NCBI GenBank assembly: GCA_018397055.1
Contig: JAGTQS010000081.1
Location: 1-5,014, forward strand
From: Candidatus Bathyarchaeota archaeon
GTDB lineage: Archaea > Thermoproteota > Bathyarchaeia > Bathyarchaeales > DTEX01
Direction: 5' to 3'
DNA: 5,014 bases
Shown: positions 1 to 5,014 of the stretch, in pieces
Layout of the letters: every line of letters starts with the position of its first letter
Position numbering within the stretch: the first letter of the stretch is position 1
The notes under the pieces: generated by a model
Told to the model about the DNA's origin: nothing
The model's database searches: none
Seen by the model: the letters and a program-made list of their open reading frames with translations, nothing else
Program-made: the position numbers and the translations under genes

Positions 1-829
1 CCTCGATTCGACAAAAGCCTATAATGTATTCATCATTGTTTTGTGAACCTTTAAGTGAAGCTGCTCTGAAGCCGGCACCAAATTCTACGCCTTTAACGGC
101 TGGTATGTTGAACATCATCTTAGCAATGTCTGAATCTACAGAGTCAAAAATCGGTTCACCTAGACCAGCTGGAACGCCTAAGGCAATTACCTCAACTACT
201 CCACCAACGCTATCTCCTTCTTCAACTACTTTTAAAATTTCTTTTTCCATCAATGTCGCAATCTCAGGTACCGCGCATCGAACAGAGTTACTATAAACGT
301 TTTCTCGAATTTGCTTATACGAAACGGTTTTTGTAATTCTTACCTTGCCAATTTGGATCGTGTGAGCGAGCACCTCAATATTTATTTGCTTTAATAACTT
401 CTTAGCAATCGCTCCTGCCATAACATAAGAAACCGTAACACGTCCAGAGAAACGGCCACTTCCTCTGTAGTCGCTGAACCCTCCATATTTCACATGCGTT
501 ACGTAATCGGCATGTCCAGGTCTAGGTTTTTCTTTAATCTGCTCGTAGTTTTCGGATTTTATATCCAAATTTCTAACGATTAGACATATCGGAGCACCGG
601 TAGTAAATCCATTGAATACTCCTGAAAGAATTTCAACCTTGTCTTCTTCCATTCTGGGCGTACTGACCGCTGTCTGACCAGGTCTTCTCTTATTCAATTC
701 AATTTGAATATCTTCACGAGCCAGAGGCAGACCTGCTGGACATCCATCAATAACAGCTCCAATGAGTTGACCGTGACTTTCTCCAAAGCACGTTAAGACA
801 AGAGCTTTACCTATTGAGTTTCCGTTCAT
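1..829 (-). CDS. aroC: chorismate synthase, C-terminus outside window
   Basis: It removes phosphate from EPSP by anti-1,4-elimination to give chorismate, using reduced FMN as a non-consumed cofactor. The frame is open from ATG at 829 to the window edge: 276 whole codons of a protein usually about 350-390 long, so roughly the last quarter is missing. Signature blocks are GESHG (16-20) with catalytic His19, NKRRPGQ (46-52), STPRMEEDKVEILSGVF (56-72), RPGHADY (103-109) with the second catalytic His106, the FMN/substrate block DYRGSGRFSGRVT (120-132) followed by AGAIAKKLL, and near the end FDSVDSDIAK, IPAVKGVEFGAGF and GS. The start is supported by an AGGAG 9 nt upstream and by the usual short N-terminus before GESHG. 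It begins inside the last 23 bp of aroA in another frame, so its translation is probably coupled. It carries out the last step of the common pathway. Nothing suggests a broken gene; truncation is only the window edge. Confidence 0.95.
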   Translation of the reverse strand, partial: MNGNSIGKALVLTCFGESHGQLIGAVIDGCPAGLPLAREDIQIELNKRRPGQTAVSTPRMEEDKVEILSGVFNGFTTGAPICLIVRNLDIKSENYEQIKEKPRPGHADYVTHVKYGGFSDYRGSGRFSGRVTVSYVMAGAIAKKLLKQINIEVLAHTIQIGKVRITKTVSYKQIRENVYSNSVRCAVPEIATLMEKEILKVVEEGDSVGGVVEVIALGVPAGLGEPIFDSVDSDIAKMMFNIPAVKGVEFGAGFRAASLKGSQNNDEYIIGFCRIE

Positions 830-2114
830 TTACTTCAGCTCCTAAACTAGCTAGGTCTTTAACAAAATTCGGATATGATTTATTTATGTATTCAACACCT
901 CTTATGGTTGTTTTCCCAGCAGCCCTCAAGGCAGCTACAATGCACATCATAGCAATTCTGTGATCTCCATGAGAGTCCAGTTCTCCTCCCCTTAAAGTTC
1001 TTACGCCTTCAATCTCAATGATTTCCTTGCTAGCATTAATTTTTGCACCCATCTTTGTCAATTCTTCAAATACAGTTGCTTCACGATTGGATTCCTTAAA
1101 AGTAAGTCTTTTCACGCCTCGAATAACGGATTTTCCAGCAGCGAAACATGAGACAATGGCCAATACAGGCACCAAATCAGGATTATCTCTAAGATCAACA
1201 TCAATGGGTCTTAATCCATCTATTGCACCCTGAACCACAATAAAGTCTTTCCTTTCTTTTATCTGGACCCCCATTTCCTTAAGTATTTTGACAATTATTC
1301 GGTCACCTTGAACAGAATTGCTTTGAAGACCTAATATTTTCACTTTTGAATCTGTGATGGCTGCTGCTGCGAGAAGAAAGGCAGATGAAGAAAAGTCGCC
1401 TTCCACAACATGATCAAATGGGCTGTAAGTTTGGTTTCCAGGAATATGAATCTTACTAAAATTAGATTGAACCTCAAACTTTATTCTATGCTTTCTCAGG
1501 ATATCCATTGTCATCTCAACATAAGGTTTAGACTCAAGAGGAGACGAAAGAATAATGTCCACATCCTTTTTTCCTAAAGGAGATGCAAAGAGCAAACCTG
1601 AAATGAACTGCGAACTAACATCGCCTGGAATAAAAGACTCTCCTCCAGCAATTCCTCCTCCAAAAATGATCAGTGGAGGATAACCATCACCCTTAGTAGA
1701 ATAACAGAGAACACCTAATTGCATTAAAGCTGATAAGAGGGGCTCCATAGGTCTACGACGAAGACTTTCACCTCCTGTCAACACCGATATGCCGTCTGCT
1801 AACGAGCAAATTGGAGCAATAAACCTCATTGTTGATGCTGAGTCCCGACAGTTTATAACATCTGAAGCCGTCAATGGTTTTGAAAGCCCACTTATTTCAA
1901 GAACATCATGTTCATTTTTTAAAATCCTAGCTCCTAACATCTGGCATGCTTCAAGGGTTGCCATGGTATCATCGCAAAAAAGCGCGTTTTCAATTCTAGA
2001 ATAACCTTCAGAAATTGAGGCTGCAATTATTGCCCGGTGAGTTAACGATTTTGATGAGGGGGCTCTTACAGTACCTGTCAAGATTTTTGCTTGTTTTACT
2101 ATAAGGTCAGTCAT
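807..2114 (-). CDS. aroA: 3-phosphoshikimate 1-carboxyvinyltransferase (EPSP synthase)
   Basis: It joins shikimate 3-phosphate and phosphoenolpyruvate to form EPSP. From the ATG at 2114 the protein has 435 residues, the usual length. In this numbering the catalytic residues nearly coincide with E. coli: Lys22, Ser23 and Arg27 in APSSKSLTHR, Arg121 in RRRPM, SSQ 167-169, Asp313 in DNPD, Glu341 and Arg344 in KESNR, His385 and Arg386 in GDHR, and Lys412 in NKSYP. The PEP loop reads DSASTMRF (91-98): the residue aligned with E. coli Gly96 is Ala93, with Ser94 for Thr97 and Phe98 for Pro101. A GTG at 2126 would add four residues and overlap the aroK stop by 4 bp, but it has no room for a ribosome binding site, whereas AGGTG lies 11 nt upstream of the ATG. 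The 3' end overlaps aroC by 23 bp. UDP-GlcNAc carboxyvinyltransferase (MurA) is excluded by the SSKS and GDHR motifs and context. Confidence 0.96.
   Translation of the reverse strand: MTDLIVKQAKILTGTVRAPSSKSLTHRAIIAASISEGYSRIENALFCDDTMATLEACQMLGARILKNEHDVLEISGLSKPLTASDVINCRDSASTMRFIAPICSLADGISVLTGGESLRRRPMEPLLSALMQLGVLCYSTKGDGYPPLIIFGGGIAGGESFIPGDVSSQFISGLLFASPLGKKDVDIILSSPLESKPYVEMTMDILRKHRIKFEVQSNFSKIHIPGNQTYSPFDHVVEGDFSSSAFLLAAAAITDSKVKILGLQSNSVQGDRIIVKILKEMGVQIKERKDFIVVQGAIDGLRPIDVDLRDNPDLVPVLAIVSCFAAGKSVIRGVKRLTFKESNREATVFEELTKMGAKINASKEIIEIEGVRTLRGGELDSHGDHRIAMMCIVAALRAAGKTTIRGVEYINKSYPNFVKDLASLGAEVNERKLNR
839..843 (-). promoter_or_regulatory. ribosome binding site of aroC
   Basis: AGGAG on the minus strand, within the coding end of aroA, lies 9 nt before the ATG at 829. 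It fixes the start of aroC and shows that the 23-bp overlap with aroA is genuine. Confidence 0.7.
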
Positions 2115-2122
2115 TAGGGCTT

Positions 2123-2989
2123 TCACACCTTATGAGACTTTTTAGTATTAATCTGAGTTTCAATGATGTTTCCTTCATATTTTTTCCAAGTTTCCTTCAC
2201 ATCATATGCCTTTTCAGGTAAAACGACAGCAGCAACAGCTGGTCCTTTACCTGAAAGTCCGGCAGCTAAAGCTCCGGCGTCCAAAGCGTCTATCACCAGG
2301 TTTGTGTCGACCCCTAAGACTGTTGAATAAACCAGTCCATTTAGTGTCATTGCATTAAGCCAGTCTCCTTGCAGAGCCATTTTATGTAGCGCTTTAACTT
2401 CGTTTGCCATAAGTTTCATTTTTTGTACATTCGAGCTGGCGGTGTACAATTTGGTTTCGGGAACATGAATAAGTATTAAATATTCATGAGGATAAAATTT
2501 CTTCAATATTTTCCTTTCAAGATTATTAGTAATCACTATTCCTCCAAAAAAAGATGCGCTTGCATCATCAAATGCACCTGTTATTGTGACACCTGCTTCC
2601 AAAGCAGCATCTACACCTATATTAATTACAGTTAAGTCACTAACTTCTTTCTCTATTGCTGCTAACGAGGCAAGAGCAACCGCATTCGCAGCTGCGCTAC
2701 TACTTTTTAAACCTCGAGCGATAGGTATGTTTGACTGGGTTTCCACATAGGCGCCATATTCACCTTCAAGACCAAAGTGTCTTAGAACGCAACTTACAGT
2801 TTTTTCTATTAGAACTGTGCTTTCTTCACGATCAGAAAGAATTTTGCCTTCGATTCGTCCAGGTTCATTAATTAGCCTTACAGTTGCTTCAGTCTTTAGG
2901 TTTACTCCTAGAGCAGCTCCATATCCGCATGAAATTGCATTAATGATGGTTACAGCACCGTAGGCTACTGCTTTTTCAATCCTTGCCAA
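2123..2989 (-). CDS. aroK: shikimate kinase, archaeal GHMP-kinase type
   Basis: It phosphorylates shikimate at the 3-hydroxyl using ATP. The 288-residue protein is a GHMP-superfamily kinase, unrelated to the ~170-residue P-loop shikimate kinase of bacteria: no Walker A motif is seen. The ATP-binding GHMP motif 2 is at 89-99 (PIARGLKSSSA), preceded by QSNI. The N-terminal AVAYGAVTIINAISCGYGAALGV block is of the form found in archaeal shikimate kinases, TGAFDDASASFFGG (137-150) is the characteristic central block, and AAGLSGKGPAVAAV (242-255) is the glycine-rich C-terminal GHMP motif 3. Homoserine or mevalonate kinase would be the alternatives on fold alone; position between aroE and aroA settles it. 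The start is TTG at 2989, supported by an AAGGAG 9 nt upstream and by the family N-terminus. The stop TGA lies at 2125-2123, next to the aroA start. It is the only gene here with a spacer (18 bp) before it. Confidence 0.95.
   Translation of the reverse strand: MARIEKAVAYGAVTIINAISCGYGAALGVNLKTEATVRLINEPGRIEGKILSDREESTVLIEKTVSCVLRHFGLEGEYGAYVETQSNIPIARGLKSSSAAANAVALASLAAIEKEVSDLTVINIGVDAALEAGVTITGAFDDASASFFGGIVITNNLERKILKKFYPHEYLILIHVPETKLYTASSNVQKMKLMANEVKALHKMALQGDWLNAMTLNGLVYSTVLGVDTNLVIDALDAGALAAGLSGKGPAVAAVVLPEKAYDVKETWKKYEGNIIETQINTKKSHKV
2126..2130 (-). promoter_or_regulatory. probable ribosome binding site of aroA
   Basis: AGGTG on the minus strand, extended as AAGGTGTGA, overlaps the end of aroK and lies 11 nt before the ATG at 2114. 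It contains the alternative GTG start at 2126 itself, so it can serve only the ATG. Spacing is slightly long, hence moderate confidence. Confidence 0.45.
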
Positions 2990-2998
2990 ATTTTTATT

Positions 2999-3004
2999 CT
3001 CCTT
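2999..3004 (-). promoter_or_regulatory. ribosome binding site of aroK deciding a TTG start
   Basis: AAGGAG on the minus strand sits in the 18-bp gap after aroE, 9 nt before the TTG at 2989. No ATG or GTG gives a better fit with the known N-terminus of archaeal shikimate kinases, so this site is the main support for the rare start codon. It is one of the two strongest such sites in the window. Confidence 0.75.
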
Positions 3005-3007
3005 TTA

Positions 3008-3886
3008 TCAATTCTTATTTCTAGCTCTTAAAGCCAACTCGCTTGTAGCTGCCTTCATCATTACTTCAAATGGCGCTGTTCTACCAGTCCAAATTTCAAA
3101 AGACATTGCTCCTTGAAAAACGAGCATCGTTAATCCGTCTATTGTTGTTGCTCCCCTTTTCTTTGCTTCTATAAGCAATTTCGTCTCAAGAGGTTCGTAA
3201 ACGAGGTCGAAAACAACTAAGTCAGACCTAAGAAGCGCCGTGTCTACAGGTGTCGACTCGTCATTGGGTTGCATCCCAATAGGTGTCGCATTTACCAAAA
3301 TATTAGCATCTGCCAGCTCTCGTTTTACATTTTGTCCATTCAATTCATCAGCTTTGATAACAGTGTCTTGTCTATATAATGCCCTAAGTTCTTTAGCAAG
3401 CATCTCAGCCTTAGATAATGTTCTGTTTAAAATTACCAGTTCCCTGGCATCTTTAGCTAATGTTAGAGAAACTGACCTAGAAGCGCCTCCTGCCCCAAGA
3501 ATTACGACTTTTTTAGCTGAAGGGTCTACACCATAATATTTCAAAGCCTTCTGGGCGCCTATTCCGTCTGTTGTGTATCCAATAAGTTTTCCGTTTCTAT
3601 TAAGTATGGTATTAACTGAACCAATTCTTTTTGCTGTCGCATCTAAGTCATCAAGGTACTGGATAACATTAATTTTATGAGGCATGGTTACATTCAAGCC
3701 GTGAAATCCTAAGCTTCGGACACCTAGAATGGTGTCTTTAAGATCTTCCTGTTTTACTCTAAAAGCAATATAGATGAAATCCAACCCATAATGTTTAAAA
3801 GCAGCATTTTGAAGGCAAGGACTCAGAGAATGATCTACAGGGTCTCCTATAAGCCCGCAAACTTTAGTCTTTCCTGTAATCATCAT
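3008..3886 (-). CDS. aroE: shikimate dehydrogenase (NADP-type)
   Basis: It reduces 3-dehydroshikimate to shikimate. The 292-residue length is typical. The N-terminal substrate domain has the GDPVDHSLSP block (14-23) with the shikimate-binding serines, NVTMPHK (65-71) with catalytic Lys71, Asn92 in SVNT and Asp107 in TTDG. The Rossmann domain carries GAGGASRS (131-138) and NRT (154-156), the latter the loop that in AroE reads the 2'-phosphate of NADP, so NADPH is the probable cofactor (inference). NATPIGM (199-205), DLVYEP (227-232) and the DGLTMLVFQGA block with Gln258 complete the family signature. The start is ATG at 3886, overlapping the aroD stop; a second ATG follows at once at 3883, and an AGGTG site upstream suits either. 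The stop is 18 bp before aroK. The motifs favour AroE over the quinate/shikimate YdiB or single-domain relatives, as does the biosynthetic operon context. Confidence 0.96.
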   Translation of the reverse strand: MMITGKTKVCGLIGDPVDHSLSPCLQNAAFKHYGLDFIYIAFRVKQEDLKDTILGVRSLGFHGLNVTMPHKINVIQYLDDLDATAKRIGSVNTILNRNGKLIGYTTDGIGAQKALKYYGVDPSAKKVVILGAGGASRSVSLTLAKDARELVILNRTLSKAEMLAKELRALYRQDTVIKADELNGQNVKRELADANILVNATPIGMQPNDESTPVDTALLRSDLVVFDLVYEPLETKLLIEAKKRGATTIDGLTMLVFQGAMSFEIWTGRTAPFEVMMKAATSELALRARNKN

Positions 3887-4584
3887 ATATCAACACCTAG
3901 TTTTTTGTAAAATTCTTTTAATTCAAAAACAGGAATCTGACCTAAACCTGTTTCTAACCCTTGTTCCAGCGAGGAGAAGGTGAATAATGCTCCAAATATT
4001 GGGGAAAGAATCCGTGAAATAGTTCCCTGTCTTCCCATTGCAAAGCAGACTATGTCTGTGACCTCGCTCATTTTGTAAGTAAACAAAAGGCATCTTATAC
4101 TATCTTCAAACGTATTAGCTGTTGTAACCAACTTGCAAACAGAAGCCTCAGCTTCAATCTGAGATTTTACAATTTTCTCCATCTCAGCCTCTGATGGGGT
4201 GTTTTTGAAATTGTGATAGGAAATAATGGGCTTTGAGCCGTAATTTGCTATTTTATTTATTGTTTGTTTCAGGTTCATAGTCGATAATTCGATATCAACA
4301 TATTCGAACCCAATTTCTGCTGCCTTAATTAGGATCTCAACTCTCTTCTTTTCATCTTGAACTTTTTTTCCTCCTTGGCTGTGTTCCCTGTTTGTAGCGA
4401 TCAAAGGCACAGAGGCTTTGGCAATTTCCTTTTTTATAACATCCATCTGACATAGAATATCCTCTTGCAAATAGTCTAAACGTATCTCGATGAGGTCCGC
4501 TCCTGCATTTTGGGCTCTCCGAATCATTCCAGAGAGTTCAGAAAGCCTTTCTATGGGAAGCGGAACGCAGATTCTTGGTTTCAC
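3883..4584 (-). CDS. aroD: 3-dehydroquinate dehydratase, type I
   Basis: It dehydrates 3-dehydroquinate to 3-dehydroshikimate through a Schiff base on a catalytic lysine, in the cytoplasm. The 233-residue length is normal for the class I (TIM-barrel) family. Expected active-site elements occur in order: EIRLD (33-37) with substrate-binding Glu33 and Arg35, DIEL with Glu99, SYHNF with catalytic His124, CKLVT with Schiff-base Lys151, the GTISR block with Arg191, and LGQIP with Gln216. This rules out the unrelated class II (AroQ) enzyme. The start is GTG at 4584, overlapping the aroB' TGA (GTGA); a GTGATC stretch complementary to the archaeal 16S 3' end lies 5 nt upstream, and no ATG follows closely. 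The gene ends in a 4-bp ATGA overlap with aroE, so translational coupling on both sides is likely (inference). No missing residue or frameshift was seen. Confidence 0.96.
   Translation of the reverse strand: MKPRICVPLPIERLSELSGMIRRAQNAGADLIEIRLDYLQEDILCQMDVIKKEIAKASVPLIATNREHSQGGKKVQDEKKRVEILIKAAEIGFEYVDIELSTMNLKQTINKIANYGSKPIISYHNFKNTPSEAEMEKIVKSQIEAEASVCKLVTTANTFEDSIRCLLFTYKMSEVTDIVCFAMGRQGTISRILSPIFGALFTFSSLEQGLETGLGQIPVFELKEFYKKLGVDI
3894..3898 (-). promoter_or_regulatory. probable ribosome binding site of aroE
   Basis: AGGTG on the minus strand, embedded in the last codons of aroD, lies 7 nt before the ATG at 3886 and 10 nt before the adjacent ATG at 3883. It does not decide between the two starts. 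Confidence 0.5.
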
Positions 4585-5014
4585 CTTTCGATCACTTTTT
4601 CTTCCTTCACAAGTGTCCCAAAGTGTCTACCGCCCTCTTCAAACCTTACAAGAACTGAATCTCCAATTTTCAAATCCTTAACAGATTTACTTCCATCGGT
4701 CGTAACAATTCTTATGGTTTCAGCGTTCTGCAGTATCGTTTTCACAGTTTTTCCTTTGCAGTCAGCTTCAATCATTAGTAAAGGTCGCCACTCTATTTTT
4801 ATTCTGCTTATATTTGTTGTTCGTTGCTTTCCATTCCTATCAACAATTAATACTTCGTCTCCAGCCTTAAGCTCCGAGAGATAACGGGTCTTTTCTCCTG
4901 GTGCGAGAACATAAAGCGAAATTGACCCGGCATTTACTCTGAACGGTCGAGGAGCAACGAAAGGCGTTTCATGAACCTCCGCTTCGACAAGGAAAAGACC
5001 GTTAGATTGGCATC
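4581..5014 (-). CDS. aroB': 3-dehydroquinate synthase II (AroB'), C-terminal part, 5' end outside window
   Basis: This enzyme performs NAD-dependent oxidative deamination and cyclisation of 2-amino-3,7-dideoxy-D-threo-hept-6-ulosonate to 3-dehydroquinate, the archaeal replacement for DAHP-based AroB. The frame is open from the window edge (first whole codon at 5012) to a TGA at 4583-4581, giving 143 visible residues; the family is usually well over 300, so more than half lies outside. Visible family blocks, numbered from the first whole codon, are RPFRVNAG (22-29), TRYLSELKAGDEVL (42-55), ILQNAETIR (93-101) and EEGGRHFG (125-132). An internal Met at 4775 could be mistaken for the start of a 64-residue protein, but the conserved blocks upstream of it show it is internal. 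Its stop overlaps the GTG start of aroD by 4 bp. It is the first enzyme of the visible pathway. Identification rests on remembered family motifs and on context, which agree well. Confidence 0.93.
   Translation of the reverse strand, partial: CQSNGLFLVEAEVHETPFVAPRPFRVNAGSISLYVLAPGEKTRYLSELKAGDEVLIVDRNGKQRTTNISRIKIEWRPLLMIEADCKGKTVKTILQNAETIRIVTTDGSKSVKDLKIGDSVLVRFEEGGRHFGTLVKEEKVIER
4590..4595 (-). promoter_or_regulatory. probable ribosome binding site of aroD
   Basis: GTGATC on the minus strand, complementary to the GATCAC stretch at the 3' end of archaeal 16S rRNA, lies 5 nt before the GTG start at 4584 and inside the end of aroB'. It supports the GTG as the true start, although coupling through the GTGA overlap could also suffice. 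Confidence 0.45.

Noticed and set aside
24..296. Plus-strand open frame of 90 codons near the left edge
   Set aside because: It lies opposite the conserved C-terminal half of aroC, has low-complexity Ser/Thr/Pro composition typical of an antisense shadow, and shows no family motif.
436..472. Chorismate synthase RGSGRFSGR in place of the common RGGGRxSAR block, suspected to be a damaged active site
   Set aside because: The RFSGR form resembles a known subfamily version (for example RGGGHFSGR in many Firmicutes), and both catalytic histidines are intact, so a functional enzyme is more likely.
1018..2004. Two plus-strand open frames of 71 codons opposite aroA
   Set aside because: Both are antisense to conserved EPSP synthase blocks and have no recognisable domain or ribosome binding site.
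2990..3007. Possible internal promoter or terminator in the aroE-aroK gap
   Set aside because: The gap is only 18 bp and is filled by the ribosome binding site; the T-rich run is too short and lacks an archaeal TATA/BRE pattern at a usable distance.
3240..3536. Plus-strand open frame of 98 codons opposite aroE
   Set aside because: It mirrors the Rossmann domain of aroE and its Ser/Ala/Leu-rich composition is that of a shadow frame.
4581..4775. Separate 64-residue minus-strand protein
   Set aside because: It is the C-terminal end of aroB'; the same frame stays open upstream to the window edge and encodes conserved family blocks.
4490..4884. Overlapping plus-strand open frames of 63 and 124 codons near the right edge
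   Set aside because: They run across the aroD/aroB' junction on the opposite strand in two different frames, with no motif; the minus-strand genes explain the sequence.

Overview
The window is an uninterrupted stretch of a shikimate (chorismate) pathway operon, entirely on the minus strand and almost certainly archaeal. Three things point to archaea. The first gene is the 3-dehydroquinate synthase II (AroB') type, used in the archaeal route from 2-amino-3,7-dideoxy-D-threo-hept-6-ulosonate. The shikimate kinase is the archaeal GHMP-fold enzyme, not the bacterial P-loop AroK. Ribosome binding sites resemble AGGAG and AGGTG, and starts include TTG and GTG. Base composition is moderately AT-rich. 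I cannot fix the lineage from this alone; a TACK-type archaeon (Bathyarchaeia/Thaumarchaeota-like) is a guess based on overall flavour.

Reading in the direction of transcription (right to left): the C-terminal part of aroB' (4581-5014, cut by the window edge), type I 3-dehydroquinate dehydratase aroD (3883-4584), shikimate dehydrogenase aroE (3008-3886), GHMP shikimate kinase aroK (2123-2989), EPSP synthase aroA (807-2114 or 2126), and chorismate synthase aroC (1-829, C-terminus cut by the window edge). Genes are packed with no space for internal promoters: 4-bp NTGA overlaps at aroB'/aroD, aroD/aroE and (if the GTG start is used) aroK/aroA, an 18-bp gap before aroK, and a 23-bp overlap of aroA with aroC.

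The gene order follows the reaction order exactly: aminodeoxyheptulosonate to 3-dehydroquinate, to 3-dehydroshikimate, to shikimate, to shikimate 3-phosphate, to EPSP, to chorismate. All enzymes keep the catalytic residues that can be checked. No RNA gene, mobile element, CRISPR array, repeat, terminator or promoter was recognised, and there is no gene-free stretch longer than 18 bp.

I see no undescribed system here. The most notable details are the EPSP synthase active-site loop, where the residue aligned with E. coli Gly96 is alanine, and the strict colinearity of the operon.
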